From Streptomyces sp. NBC_01463 (GTDB lineage: Bacteria; Actinomycetota; Actinomycetes; Streptomycetales; Streptomycetaceae): a stretch of DNA of 64,000 bases. Position 1 is the first letter of the stretch, and every line of letters begins with the position of its first letter. Shown here one piece after another: positions 36,205 through 45,471 of this stretch. Under the pieces are notes generated by a model that had not been told where the DNA came from, did not search any database, and saw only the letters and a list, made by a program, of their open reading frames with translations. The translations under genes and the position numbers were made by a program. Where the stretch lies: positions 8,060,001 to 8,124,000 of the forward strand of contig CP109468.1 in assembly GCA_036227345.1 (NCBI GenBank). The letters are read 5' to 3'.

Positions 36205-37377
36205 TCACTGATCCGGTGCGGCCTCGGGACGGGCGTACGTACGCCCCTTCCAGGCCGCACCGCGGCCGCGGTAGTGCTGCACCGCGGAGTCGACCGTCAT
36301 CAGCAGGTACAGCAGCGCGGTGAACGGCAGCAGCGGGGCGAGCCACAGCGACTGCCGGTAGTACCCGAGCATCGGCATGTACGTCCCGGCCATCACGGCC
36401 CACGCCGCGCCACCGGCCCAGGCGGCCGCCGGATCGCCGCCCAGCAGCCCCGCCACGAGCGTCACGGGCGGGGCCAGGTACACGATCGCGAGCCCGAGCA
36501 CCGTGCCGGCCAGCACCAGCGGACTGTGCCGCAGCTGGGCGTACGCGCTCCGCGAGACCATGCGCCACAGGTCCGCCAGGCGCGGATAGGGCCGCACGCT
36601 GTCCACCCGCTCCGCGAGCCCCAGCCAGATCCGCCCCCCGCTGTTCCGCACCGCCCGGGCCAGGGACACGTCGTCGATCACGGCCTGCCGGATCGACTCC
36701 GGTACCCGGGCCCGCACGGCCGCCTCGGTCCGCAGCAGTACGCAGCCGCCCGCCGCGGCCGCCGTCCGCGCCCCCGCCCGGTTCACCCACCGGAACGGAT
36801 AGAGCTGCGAGAAGAAGTAGACGAAGGCCGGCACGACCAGGCGTTCCCAGACGCTCTCCACCCGCAGCCGCGCCATCTGCGAGACCAGGTCGAAGCCGCC
36901 CGACCCGGCGGCGGCCACCAGCTCCCGCAGACTGTCCGGCTCGTGCGCGATGTCGGCGTCCGTCAGCAGCAGGTACTCCGGATCCCGGGACCGGGCCAGC
37001 GCGATGCCGTGCCGCACGGCCCAGAGCTTGCCCGTCCAGCCGGGCTCGGGCTCCCCGGGCGAGACCACTGTGACCGGCAGCCCGCCGTACCGTACGGACA
37101 GCTCACGGGCGAGATCACCGGTGCCGTCCTTGCTGCAGTCGTCGACCAGGAAGATCTCGGCGGCCCCCGGATAGTCCTGCGCGAGCAGCGACGGCAGGCT
37201 CACCGGCAGCATGTCCGCCTCGTCACGCGCGGGCACGACCACCGCGACCGAGGGCCAGTGCGCCGGTTCCGCCCGGCGTGGCAGCCGCTGGTCGGTCCGC
37301 CAGAAGAACCCCTGCCCCAGCAGCAGCCACACCCACACGACCAGCGAACCCACGGCGATCCAGGCAACGGCGCTCAT
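36205..37377 (-). CDS. Family-2 glycosyltransferase, HpnB-like
   Basis: A 390-residue membrane glycosyltransferase. An N-terminal membrane helix precedes the GT-A domain (SVAVVVPARDEADMLPVSLPSLL, then LVDDCSKDGT and the DxD-like TDADIAHEPD). The catalytic region ends with ESIRQAVIDDVSLARAVRNSGG (ED-type) and RPYPRLADLWRMVSRSAYAQL (QxxRW-like). Two C-terminal helices precede RGRGAAWKGRTYARPE. The pattern resembles the hopanoid-cluster enzyme HpnB, but no hopanoid genes lie nearby, so the acceptor lipid is unknown. It lies tail-to-tail with the TerD gene. Confidence 0.8.
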   Translation of the reverse strand: MSAVAWIAVGSLVVWVWLLLGQGFFWRTDQRLPRRAEPAHWPSVAVVVPARDEADMLPVSLPSLLAQDYPGAAEIFLVDDCSKDGTGDLARELSVRYGGLPVTVVSPGEPEPGWTGKLWAVRHGIALARSRDPEYLLLTDADIAHEPDSLRELVAAAGSGGFDLVSQMARLRVESVWERLVVPAFVYFFSQLYPFRWVNRAGARTAAAAGGCVLLRTEAAVRARVPESIRQAVIDDVSLARAVRNSGGRIWLGLAERVDSVRPYPRLADLWRMVSRSAYAQLRHSPLVLAGTVLGLAIVYLAPPVTLVAGLLGGDPAAAWAGGAAWAVMAGTYMPMLGYYRQSLWLAPLLPFTALLYLLMTVDSAVQHYRGRGAAWKGRTYARPEAAPDQ

Positions 37378-37435
37378 TCGCCGAAGTCTGCCCCACTGAG
37401 CCGGGACCGCAAGGGTGGTCGACTATGGTGACCGG

Positions 37436-38221
37436 GTGAAGATCGCGCTCATGGACTCCGGAATCGGCCTGCTCGCCGCCGCCGCCGCAGTACGCCGGCT
37501 GAGGCCGGACGCCGATCTGGTGCTCTCCTCGGACCCCGGCAGCATGCCCTGGGGGCCCCGGACGCCCGAGGACGTCACGGCGCGCGCCCTCGCGGTCGCC
37601 CGGGCGGCCGCCGCCCACCGGCCCGACGCGCTGATCGTCGCCTGCAACACGGCATCGGTCCACGCGCTGGCGGCATTGCGGGCCGAGCTGGAGCCGGCGC
37701 TGCCCGTCATCGGCACCGTCCCCGCGATCAAGCCCGCCGCCGCGGCGGGCGGCCCGGTCGCGATCTGGGCCACCCCGGCCACCACGGGCAGCCCGTACCA
37801 GCGCGGGCTCATCCGTGACTTCTCCGGGACCGCGGCCGTCACCGAGGTGCCGTGCCCCGGACTGGCCGACGCCGTGCAGTACGCGGACGAGGCCGGGATC
37901 GAGAAGGCCCTGGCCGCAGCCGCGGCGCTCACCCCGCCCGACGTCCGCGCCGTCGTCCTGGGCTGCACCCACTACGAGCTCGTCGCCGAGCGCATCCGCG
38001 ACGCCGTGCGGCAGCCCGGCCGGCCGGGCGTGGACCTGTACGGCTCGGCCGACGCCGTGGCCGCCCAGGCCCTGCGCCGGATCGGGGCCGAACCCGCCCC
38101 GTCGGCCGAACCCGCCGCAGGCATCGCCGTGCTCCTCGGCGGACACGCCGGCGAGCTGCCGGATGTCGCCCTGGCCTACCCGGAAGGGCGCCTGCTCGCC
38201 GTCGTCGGCTCCGCCCGCTGA
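37436..38221 (+). CDS. Aspartate/glutamate-racemase-superfamily protein (MurI-like)
   Basis: A 261-residue protein with the glutamate-racemase order of motifs: [18 protein letters not shown] (nucleotide-like loop), then IVACNTASVHALAALR with the first catalytic Cys near residue 71 and VVLGCTHYELVAERI with the second near residue 178. Two-cysteine racemases convert L- to D-glutamate for peptidoglycan. The GTG at 37436 sits at the conserved start; an upstream GTG at 37415 would add seven residues. Because a primary murI gene is normally elsewhere, this could be a second copy or another amino-acid racemase. Confidence 0.78.
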   Translation: MKIALMDSGIGLLAAAAAVRRLRPDADLVLSSDPGSMPWGPRTPEDVTARALAVARAAAAHRPDALIVACNTASVHALAALRAELEPALPVIGTVPAIKPAAAAGGPVAIWATPATTGSPYQRGLIRDFSGTAAVTEVPCPGLADAVQYADEAGIEKALAAAAALTPPDVRAVVLGCTHYELVAERIRDAVRQPGRPGVDLYGSADAVAAQALRRIGAEPAPSAEPAAGIAVLLGGHAGELPDVALAYPEGRLLAVVGSAR

Positions 38222-38290
38222 CCCTCCGGCGGCCCGACAGGAGCCTTCGGGCCCGTCCCCGCGCGCGGATTCTTCAGTACGCTGCTTGGC

Positions 38291-38860
38291 ATGAGGGACC
38301 ACTCCCGAGAACCGACCCGCACCGGTGCCGACACCCACGCCGCCACCGCGGTCTGGACCGGCCGGGCCAGCAACCGGACCCAGTGGGTGCTCGCGGCCGC
38401 AGGCGCCGCCTGCCTGGCGCTCGGCATCCAGCTCGCCGTCAGCTCCACCTGGACCTCCGGCATCGCCCCGCTGCTCATGTCGGTGATCGGCTGTGTGGCG
38501 GCCGGACTGCTCATGCTGTTCGGGACCCTCGCCTTCGTGAACGTGGCGGTCCGCGTCGACGGCGACGCCCTCGAAGTGCGCTGCGGCCACATGGGGCTGC
38601 CGCGCCGCAGGATCCTGCTCACCCATGTGGTGGGCGCGGATTTCGCCCCGCGGGTCACCCCGCGCCAGTGGGGCGGCTGGGGCTACCGCTGGCGTCCCGA
38701 GCAGGGCACGGCCGTGGTCGTGCGCCGGGGCGAGGGCCTGGTGCTCAGGCTGGGCGACGGACGGACCTTCACGGTCACGGTGGACGACGCGGAGGCGGGT
38801 GTCCGGTTCATCCGCGACCGCCTGCACCTGCCGTCCACGGGAGCACCGGCGGGCGCCTGA
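38291..38860 (+). CDS. Membrane protein with PH-like C-terminal domain
   Basis: A 189-residue protein with two hydrophobic helices: WVLAAAGAACLALGIQLAVS and APLLMSVIGCVAAGLLMLFGTL. A soluble C-terminal domain (VRVDGDALEVRCGHMGLPRRRI, VVVRRGEGLVLRLGDGRTFTVTV) has the strand pattern of bacterial PH domains. The ATG at 38291 is used. It follows the racemase-like gene by 70 bases and could be its transcriptional partner. No enzyme motif is seen; function unknown. Confidence 0.7.
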   Translation: MRDHSREPTRTGADTHAATAVWTGRASNRTQWVLAAAGAACLALGIQLAVSSTWTSGIAPLLMSVIGCVAAGLLMLFGTLAFVNVAVRVDGDALEVRCGHMGLPRRRILLTHVVGADFAPRVTPRQWGGWGYRWRPEQGTAVVVRRGEGLVLRLGDGRTFTVTVDDAEAGVRFIRDRLHLPSTGAPAGA

Positions 38861-38899
38861 CCGCCGCAGGTACCTCTGCGTGCGGTGCGGCTCCGCGTC

Positions 38900-39985
38900 T
38901 CACCGGCCCGCGCGGTCGCGAGGCAGCCGCCGCGCACCGATCCCGTCCCCGGGAGTGTCCGGAGAGCCCTCCGCCCCGATCGGCCGCCGCGCCGAAGCCA
39001 GTCCTGCGAGCAGCCCCGCCCCCGCCGTCACCGGCGTGAAGCTCAGCGCGTTGCCGACGCTCGCCAGGGCCGCCAGAGCCGTGAGCGCGGCGCCGGCGGT
39101 CAGGGCGACCGCGGTGCTGCGGGGCGAGCGCCACAGGACGTACAGGAGCCAGCCGAACGCGGCCGCCAGCAGCACCACCCCCACCACACCCTGCTCGGCC
39201 GCCTGCTGCAGCGCGGCCGAGTGCGGCTTGCCGTCGGAGCCGAGGGTCTGCTGCGCGGTGGGGCTCAGCTCGGCGAAGCGGTCGGGGCCGATGCCGAGCA
39301 ACGGGTGTTCACCGGCCAGCCGAGCCGCGTCCTGCCACAGCCGCACCCGGTAGCCGGTGAGCCGGCCCTCCAGGGAGGCGGTGAGCCCGTCGGGCAGTAC
39401 GTCCTCGGCCACCGCCCACGAGAGTCCGGCCATCAGGGCCGCGGCCAGGGCCAGCCCGGCGAGACCGAGCAGCCGCCGGCGCGTCCTGACCGCGGCCAGG
39501 GAGCACAGCAGCACGCCGAGCGCCGCCGCGAACCCGGCGACCGAGCCGAGCCAGAGCGAGGCGCAGGCCGTGCCGAGGGCCAGCAGCCGCAGGGTGAGCC
39601 GCAGTGACTCCCCGCGGGCCGCGGCCGCCGCGCAGCAGGCGGCCCCGGCCGCCAGGACCAGCAGCGCCGCGGCCGCACCGGTGTGTCCGGGGGCGGTGTC
39701 CATGGTGGCCGTCGCGCCGGGCATGCCGTGGCGCCAGACGAACGCCATGACGAGCGAGGCCAGGGCGGCCACGGCCGCGGTGGCGACCGGCAGGAGCGTT
39801 CCGCAGATGCGTCCGCAGGCGAATCCCGCGGCGACGGCGAGCAGGGCGAGCAGCACGCCCTCGGGCCGGGTCTCGCGGCCGGCCGCGCTGATCAGCGACC
39901 AGATCGCACACGCGGCGAGAATCAGGGCCCCGGCGGCGTCGGACGCGTTCGCGTCCTCGGGCCCGCGCTCTGCTCGTGCAGTCAT
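38900..39985 (-). CDS. O-antigen-ligase/polymerase-like membrane protein
   Basis: A 361-residue multi-pass membrane protein with about nine or ten helices. The diagnostic extracytoplasmic loop is RVRLWQDAARLAGEHPLLGIGPDRF, then KPHSAALQQAAEQGVVGVVLL; this RxLW...H/N...G-F pattern is typical of Wzy_C/O-antigen ligases, and its His or Arg residues are catalytic. In actinobacteria such proteins probably act on cell-wall glycopolymers. ATG 39985 has GGGGGACGG upstream. It is convergent with the membrane/PH-like gene and divergent from Lnt. Confidence 0.82.
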   Translation of the reverse strand: MTARAERGPEDANASDAAGALILAACAIWSLISAAGRETRPEGVLLALLAVAAGFACGRICGTLLPVATAAVAALASLVMAFVWRHGMPGATATMDTAPGHTGAAAALLVLAAGAACCAAAAARGESLRLTLRLLALGTACASLWLGSVAGFAAALGVLLCSLAAVRTRRRLLGLAGLALAAALMAGLSWAVAEDVLPDGLTASLEGRLTGYRVRLWQDAARLAGEHPLLGIGPDRFAELSPTAQQTLGSDGKPHSAALQQAAEQGVVGVVLLAAAFGWLLYVLWRSPRSTAVALTAGAALTALAALASVGNALSFTPVTAGAGLLAGLASARRPIGAEGSPDTPGDGIGARRLPRDRAGR

Positions 39986-40179
39986 CACGTCCGTCCCCCG
40001 GCCTGTGACCGTCCCGATCGCGAAGGCCGGATCCGGCCGGTCGGCGGGGGACTGGCGCACAGGTTAACGGTCACAGCGGTCATATGGGCGCGAGATGCGA
40101 AGAAACGATCCGGCGGCAGGGATTCCGTCAGCACGACGGGGCTGCCGGAGAACTGGCCCGTCACCGTAGACTCCGCCGG

Positions 40180-41775
40180 GTGAGCACCACCATCGCCCAG
40201 GTCGGCGACCCGCAGAAGCCCGTCCCCGCCCCCCGAGCAGGGCGCCTGCTGCCGCGTCTCGCGCGGCCCGCCGCCGCCGTGCTCTCCGGGGTGCTGCTGT
40301 ACGCGAGCTTCCCGCCCCGGCCGCTGTGGTGGCTGGTTCTGCCCGGTTTCGCGCTGCTCGGCTGGGTGCTGTTCGAGCGCAGGTTCCGCGCCGCGTTCGG
40401 CCTCGGCCTGCTCGCCGGGCTCGGCTTCATGCTGCCGCTGCTGCACTGGACCGGCGAGGAGGTCGGACCGGTGCCGTGGCTGGCGCTGGCCGCCGCCGAG
40501 GCGCTGTTCATCGCCGTGGGCTGCATCGGCATCTCCGCGGTCTCCCGGCTCGCCTGCGGGCCGCTCTGGGCAGCCGCGGTCTGGACGCTCGACGAGGCGC
40601 TCCGCGCCCGGGTGCCGTTCGGCGGCTTCCCCTGGGGCAAGATCGCCTTCGGGCAGGCGGACAGCGTGTTCCTGCCGCTCGCGGCACTGGGCGGTACGCC
40701 CCTGCTCTCGTTCGCCGTGGTGCTGTGCGGCTTCGGCCTCTTCGAGGCGGTCCGCCGCTTCCGCATCCACCGCGCCACCGGTGAACTGCCCCGGGGCGCC
40801 GTCGTCGCGGTTGCCGCGACCGTCCTCGTACCCGTGGCCGCGGCCCTCGCGTCGCTGCCGCTGGTGGACGACTCGGCCGAGGACGGCACCGCCACCGTCG
40901 CCGCGGTGCAGGGCAACGTGCCGCGGCTCGGACTCGACTTCAACTCGCAGCGCCGCGCCGTCCTGGACAACCATGCCAACCGCACCGAGCAGCTCGCCCG
41001 GGACGTGAAGGCGGGCAAGGTCCCCCAGCCCGACTTCGTCCTGTGGCCCGAGAACTCCTCCGACCTCGACCCCTACCGCAACGCCGACGCGCGGATCGTC
41101 ATCGACGACGCGGTGAAGGCGATCGGGGTGCCGACCGTCGTCGGCGCGGTCGTCGAACCCGACACCGGGAACCTCCGCAACACCCTCATTCAGTGGGACC
41201 CGGACAAGGGCCCCGTGGCCACGTACGACAAGCGGCACATCCAGCCGTTCGGCGAGTACATGCCGATGCGGTCCTTCGTCCGCATCTTCAGCTCGGACGT
41301 GGACCGGGTGCAGCGCGACTTCGGCCCCGGCAAGAAGGTCGGCGTCTTCGACCTGGCGGGCACCGACGTCGGGCTCGTCACCTGCTACGAGGCCGCGTTC
41401 GACGACGCCGTGCGCGACACCGTCGAGCACGGCGCCCAGATGATCGCAGTCCCCAGCAACAACGCCACCTTCGGCCGCAGCGAGATGACCTACCAGCAGC
41501 TCGCCATGTCCCGGGTGCGCGCGGTCGAGCACAGCCGGTCCGTGGTCGTCCCCGTCACCAGCGGGGTCAGCGCGGTCATCCGCCCGGACGGCACCATCGT
41601 CCAGAAGACGAAGATGTTCACGCCGGACGCCCTGGTGGACGAGGTGCCCCTGCGCTCCTCGCTGACCCCCGCGACCCGGATGGGCCCGCTCCCCGAGGGG
41701 CTGCTGTCGCTGCTCGCGGTGATCGGCCTCGGCTGGGTGGCCACGCGGGCGGTACGCGCCCGACGCGCCCGCTGA
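40180..41775 (+). CDS. lnt: Apolipoprotein N-acyltransferase
   Basis: A 531-residue membrane enzyme with an N-terminal five- or six-helix domain and a C-terminal nitrilase-like catalytic domain. The catalytic triad is visible as Glu in VLWPENSSDLDPY (about residue 291), Lys in ATYDKRHIQPFGEYMP (about 350) and Cys in GLVTCYEAAFDDAV (about 402). It transfers a fatty acyl chain to the N-terminal cysteine of lipoproteins. The GTG at 40180 gives a normal cytosolic N-terminus; the frame reaches back to 40084 without conservation. Streptomyces often carry two Lnt proteins. It is upstream of a Nudix gene, 30 bases away. Confidence 0.9.
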   Translation: MSTTIAQVGDPQKPVPAPRAGRLLPRLARPAAAVLSGVLLYASFPPRPLWWLVLPGFALLGWVLFERRFRAAFGLGLLAGLGFMLPLLHWTGEEVGPVPWLALAAAEALFIAVGCIGISAVSRLACGPLWAAAVWTLDEALRARVPFGGFPWGKIAFGQADSVFLPLAALGGTPLLSFAVVLCGFGLFEAVRRFRIHRATGELPRGAVVAVAATVLVPVAAALASLPLVDDSAEDGTATVAAVQGNVPRLGLDFNSQRRAVLDNHANRTEQLARDVKAGKVPQPDFVLWPENSSDLDPYRNADARIVIDDAVKAIGVPTVVGAVVEPDTGNLRNTLIQWDPDKGPVATYDKRHIQPFGEYMPMRSFVRIFSSDVDRVQRDFGPGKKVGVFDLAGTDVGLVTCYEAAFDDAVRDTVEHGAQMIAVPSNNATFGRSEMTYQQLAMSRVRAVEHSRSVVVPVTSGVSAVIRPDGTIVQKTKMFTPDALVDEVPLRSSLTPATRMGPLPEGLLSLLAVIGLGWVATRAVRARRAR

Positions 41776-41805
41776 CTCGGCCCGGGCGCCACGTAGGGTC
41801 GTCCC

Positions 41806-42288
41806 ATGGCCACTCCTGACTTCATCCGCGAGATCCGCGCCACCGCGGGTCACCAGTTGCTCCTGCTGCCGGGCGTCACCGCCATCGTCTTCGACGACGA
41901 GGGAAGAGTGCTGCTCGGACGGCGTTCCGACACCGGCGAGTGGTCGGTCATCGGCGGCATCTCCGAGCCGGGCGAGCAGCCCGCGGCGACGGCGGAGCGC
42001 GAGGTGTACGAGGAGACGGCCGTGCACTGCGTGGCGGAGCGGGTGGTCCTCACCCAGGCCCTGCCGGCCATGCAGTACGAGAACGGCGACCGCTGCCAGT
42101 ACCTGGACGTCACCTTCCGCTGCCGTGCCACCGGCGGCACGGCCCGGGTGAACGACGACGAGTCGCTTGAGGTGGGCTGGTTCCACGTGGACGCGCTGCC
42201 GCCGCTGGAGGAGTTCGCGCTCTTCCGGATCAAGCAGTCGATGTCCGACGCCCCCACCTGGTTCGAGGCCACCGCACCGCAGGCATGA
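41806..42288 (+). CDS. Nudix hydrolase
   Basis: A 160-residue Nudix protein. The box is GISEPGE-x7-REVYEETAV around residues 47-70; the last glycine of the classic EExGU is replaced by Ala, a known natural variant. The C-terminal part has NGDRCQYLDVTFRCRATGG typical of the compact MutT-like group, which hydrolyses nucleotide-sugar or dinucleotide diphosphates. The ATG at 41806 has a weak upstream site. It follows lnt by 30 bases and may be co-transcribed. Substrate not determined. Confidence 0.87.
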   Translation: MATPDFIREIRATAGHQLLLLPGVTAIVFDDEGRVLLGRRSDTGEWSVIGGISEPGEQPAATAEREVYEETAVHCVAERVVLTQALPAMQYENGDRCQYLDVTFRCRATGGTARVNDDESLEVGWFHVDALPPLEEFALFRIKQSMSDAPTWFEATAPQA

Positions 42289-42294
42289 CGGGAA

Positions 42295-42336
42295 GGGGTT
42301 GGGTGGTCCGTGCACGCACGCACCACCCGGCCCCCG
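42295..42336. terminator. Candidate terminator hairpin between convergent genes
   Basis: GGGTGGT (42301-42307) pairs with ACCACCC (42322-42328), with partial pairing extending outward. It lies between the ends of the Nudix and MHS transporter genes, the only space available for stopping both. The loop is about 14 bases and no T-run follows, so it is moderate evidence. Confidence 0.45.
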
Positions 42337-42348
42337 GCCCGTTCCGGA

Positions 42349-43734
42349 TCAGACGCTGCGCACGGCGTCCGGGGCGGGCTCCGCGGGCGCGTCCTTCCCG
42401 GCACCAGGCTCGACGTCCGCCAGATCGCGGTGCCGGGTCTCCTTGGCGCACAGGACCGCCAGCACGGTGATGATCGCCGCCGCGATCACGTACAGCGCGA
42501 TCGGCGTCGAGCTGTCGTAGTCCGCGAGCAGCGCGGTGGCGATGAGCGGGGCCGGGGCGCCGGCCGCGACGGACGAGAACTGGGCACCCATCGAGGCACC
42601 CGAGTACCGCATCCGGGTCGCGAACAGCTCCGAGAAGAACGCCGCCTGCGGCGCGTACATCGCCCCGTGGAAGAACAGCCCGACCGTGACGGCGAGCAGC
42701 AGGTTCCCGAAGCCGCGGGTGTCGATCAGCGCGAAGAACGGGAACACCCAGAGCCCCACCCCGACGGCGCCGACCAGATAGACGGGCCTGCGCCCGACCC
42801 GGTCGGACAGCGCGCCCCACAGCGGGATCACGGCGAAGTGGACCGCCGACGCGATGAGCACGGCGTTGAGCGCCGTCTGCTTGCTCAGATCGGCTGCGGT
42901 CATCGCGTAGACGAGGACGAACGCCGTGATGACGTAGTAGCTGATGTTCTCCGCCATCCGGGCGCCCATGGCGATCAGCACATCGCGCCAGTGGTGCCGG
43001 AGCACGGACACGACCGGCATCTTCTCCGCAGCCCCGGAGGCGGTCCTGCGCTCCTCGGCACGGGCCAGCGCGGCCTTGAACAAAGGCGATTCATCGACAG
43101 ACAGACGAATCCACAGACCGACCATGACCAGAACGCCCGAGAGCAGGAAGGGGATACGCCAGCCCCAGGCCTCGAAGGCCGAGTCCGACATGAGCGCGGT
43201 GAGCGCGGACAGCACCCCGGTGGCGAGCAGCTGCCCGGCCGGTGCGCCGGTCTGCGGCCACGAGGCCCAGAACCCGCGCCGCTTCGCGTCCCCGTGCTCC
43301 GACACGAGCAGCACGGCCCCGCCCCACTCACCGCCGAGGGCGAAGCCCTGCACCAGCCGCAACACGGTGAGCAGCACGGGAGCGGCGACCCCCACGGTCG
43401 CGTGCGTCGGCAGCAGCCCGATCGCGAACGTGGCCCCGCCCATCATCAGCAGGCTGAGCACCAGCAGCTTCTTGCGCCCGAGCCGGTCGCCGTAGTGCCC
43501 GAAGACCAGCGCGCCGATCGGCCGCGCGGCGAAGCCGACGGCGTACGTGAGGAAGGACAGGAGAGTGCCGACGAGCGGTTCGGACTCGGGGAAGAACAGC
43601 TTGTTGAAGACCAGGGCGGCCGCTGATCCGTACAGGAAGAAGTCGTACCACTCGATGGTCGTGCCGATGAGGCTGGCGGCGACGATGCGCTTGAGGCTGG
43701 CGGGGGGTGGGGGAGCGGATGCTGGGGCGGCCAT
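42349..43734 (-). CDS. MHS-family metabolite:proton symporter (MFS)
   Basis: A 461-residue twelve-helix transporter. The MHS signatures are present: IGTTIEWYDFFLYG at helix 1, GHYGDRLGRKKLLVLSLLMMG for the 2-3 loop and LRLVQGFALGGEWGGAVLLV at helix 5. This family imports organic acids such as citrate, shikimate, alpha-ketoglutarate or proline/betaine with protons. The ATG at 43734 has GGAAG upstream; the frame starting at 43779 adds 15 unlikely residues. It is transcribed alone at the border of the accessory island. Confidence 0.9.
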   Translation of the reverse strand: MAAPASAPPPPASLKRIVAASLIGTTIEWYDFFLYGSAAALVFNKLFFPESEPLVGTLLSFLTYAVGFAARPIGALVFGHYGDRLGRKKLLVLSLLMMGGATFAIGLLPTHATVGVAAPVLLTVLRLVQGFALGGEWGGAVLLVSEHGDAKRRGFWASWPQTGAPAGQLLATGVLSALTALMSDSAFEAWGWRIPFLLSGVLVMVGLWIRLSVDESPLFKAALARAEERRTASGAAEKMPVVSVLRHHWRDVLIAMGARMAENISYYVITAFVLVYAMTAADLSKQTALNAVLIASAVHFAVIPLWGALSDRVGRRPVYLVGAVGVGLWVFPFFALIDTRGFGNLLLAVTVGLFFHGAMYAPQAAFFSELFATRMRYSGASMGAQFSSVAAGAPAPLIATALLADYDSSTPIALYVIAAAIITVLAVLCAKETRHRDLADVEPGAGKDAPAEPAPDAVRSV

Positions 43735-44080
43735 GGATACCACTTCCGGACGGTGGGCGGGGACGGTTCGTGTCGCCACACCGTAGGAAGGGCCAGGTCA
43801 GGGGCGTATGTGGCGGGACACCATAGTTCGGGTTGCCGGTGTGCGGGCCGGCGCTACGGGGCGGGGGCGCGAGCCCGTTTCCGCTTCAGGGGTGGGCGGT
43901 AGAGGGTTGTCCGAGTTGCACTGTTCGGTATGTTTCGCAGGGCGGTGCTGACTCCCGTGCTGCGTGGGGCGCGCATCTCAGTCTCGAAGGGGTCTGTGAG
44001 GACGGCGGCGCCGACGCTGCCGCAGGTATGGACCGTGGGTTCAAGATTTCTGAGAGTTCTTCCGCGAGAACCCAGGGCTG
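43735..44080. other. Gene-free stretch at the left edge of the accessory island
   Basis: About 345 bases between the MHS transporter start and the integrase remnant. No frame shows the third-position GC bias or a good ribosome binding site. The transporter promoter must be within the first part. Nothing further was recognised. Confidence 0.4.
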
Positions 44081-44461
44081 TTACCGCTGGCTGTGAGGGG
44101 GTCGCGCCTTGAGTGCGGCTTCGCGGTCTCCCGGGGCGAGGAGCCGGCGGGTGAGGGTTGCGTACTTCAGGGCGGTTGCCTCGGAGAGGCGGAAGATCGC
44201 GATCAGGTGCAGGGGGTCGGCTCCGCTTGCGAGTGCCTCGCCCAGGACGCGGTCGGCGCGAACCCCGTCCAGACTGACACCGTGCAGCGTGAGCTGCCGT
44301 TTGAGGAAGTAGGCGCTGACCGGGTTGGTGCCGTTGGCGGTCTGTCGGGACACCAAGACGTGCCGGTTGAGGGTGCGGGGCCAGCGGGTTTGCCGCTCGG
44401 CCAGCCAGCATGGTGTATGTCGTGCGCCCGGAGGATGCCAGTGGGGCGCGCAGAGTGGGTC
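44081..44461 (-). pseudogene. Integrase (tyrosine-recombinase-like) C-terminal remnant
   Basis: This strand reads, after an in-frame TGA at 44462-44464, a domain with CWLAERQTRWPRTLNRHVLV, then SRQTANGTNPVSAYFLKRQL and GVRADRVLGEALASGADPLHL, ending at a TAA. The pattern (WPxTxNxHLLVS, TxxGTxPVS, LxxxRxDRxLxEALxxGxDPLHL) matches the end of a recurrent Streptomyces site-specific integrase that I know from memory. The N-terminal part is absent; an upstream 66-codon frame in the same phase continues past the stop but has no clear similarity. It marks a former mobile element insertion. Confidence 0.55.
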
Positions 44462-44673
44462 TCAGCAGTCGGTGACGGCATACGTGGTCCGGCTGATGTC
44501 CACGATTGCAGAGCCTGCCGTGTCGGTGGGCGCGCCGGCGTGCTGTGCTCGCCAAGAACTCAAAGGCCACCGCGATCTCGCTGGAGGAACACCGGCCCGG
44601 CAACCGTCAGATAGACGGCGGAGGATGCGCTGGAGCAAGTCCCTTGTCAGTGCCGTGCGCTTCACTGTCCGCC

Positions 44674-45471
44674 ATGAAGCTCACGCAGATGACCATCAAC
44701 GATCTGTTGGCTCAGCTTGGCCCGGCGGACGGCCACATGTACCTTCCAGATGACCTGGATCCGCAAGTTCTGACCGACCTGCTCGCCGACAGATACGGAA
44801 CCCCACGCACCCTCGTCCTCGACGGTTTCACCGATCCGTCGGTCGAAGAGCTCAGCGGAGCCGGTCTCCTCGCCCCTTTCGGCGACCGTGCTGTAACGAT
44901 GCGGGCCTGGGCCTATGGGGATCAGTGGGTCGGCATGGGCGCGACCCGAGATGACGAAGACGCCGAGCGGCCGGTGCTGGTGGTCGCTCACAGGCGGGTG
45001 ATGGAACCTCTGGCATTCGCTCCTCACGAGAACGCTGACTGGGTGGAGCGACTCGTACAGATCACCGGCTGGACGCAGCCTGTCCAACAGCCGGACGCGC
45101 GTTGGGTGGATGTGGAGTCACGCCTGGGCACCACGCTTCCGACCGACTACAAGCGCATGGTCAATACGTTCGGCGACGGTGCCTTCGATGCATGGCTGAG
45201 CCTGCATCAGGAGCCGTGGACGAGTCTCAGAGAGGACGGGCTACTCATCTGGGCGGGCACGGAGCACGAGGAGCTGTACTGCTGGCGGGTCAGCGGCGAC
45301 GACCCTGACCAGTGGCCCGTCGCCGTCCGGACCTTCGACGACGGGGACGTCCTCTTCGACTGTCAAACCGCGGAGTTCGTCTGTCGCATCCTCATCGACC
45401 CGCACCACCGGTTCACGATGGCCCGCTATTTCGATACCCACTGGTTCATGAACTACCAGGAGAGCGACTGA
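44674..45471 (+). CDS. SUKH (SMI1/KNR4)-domain immunity-type protein
   Basis: A 265-residue cytosolic protein. Residues about 145-255 form a SUKH fold: WVDVESRLGTTLPTDYKRMVNTFGDGAFDAWL is the diagnostic helix-strand start, and ELYCWRVSGDDPDQWPVAVRTFDDG closes the sheet. The N-terminal 140 residues resemble a second, more divergent unit. SUKH proteins are the commonest immunity family for polymorphic toxins. The ATG at 44674 is used. There is no obvious toxin gene next to it, so it may be a leftover or an orphan immunity gene. Base composition is lower in GC than the flanking genes. Confidence 0.75.
   Translation: MKLTQMTINDLLAQLGPADGHMYLPDDLDPQVLTDLLADRYGTPRTLVLDGFTDPSVEELSGAGLLAPFGDRAVTMRAWAYGDQWVGMGATRDDEDAERPVLVVAHRRVMEPLAFAPHENADWVERLVQITGWTQPVQQPDARWVDVESRLGTTLPTDYKRMVNTFGDGAFDAWLSLHQEPWTSLREDGLLIWAGTEHEELYCWRVSGDDPDQWPVAVRTFDDGDVLFDCQTAEFVCRILIDPHHRFTMARYFDTHWFMNYQESD

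Noticed and set aside
39985..42315. A 776-residue frame opposite lnt and the Nudix gene
   Set aside because: It is the antisense shadow of genes with clear catalytic motifs and carries no domain itself.
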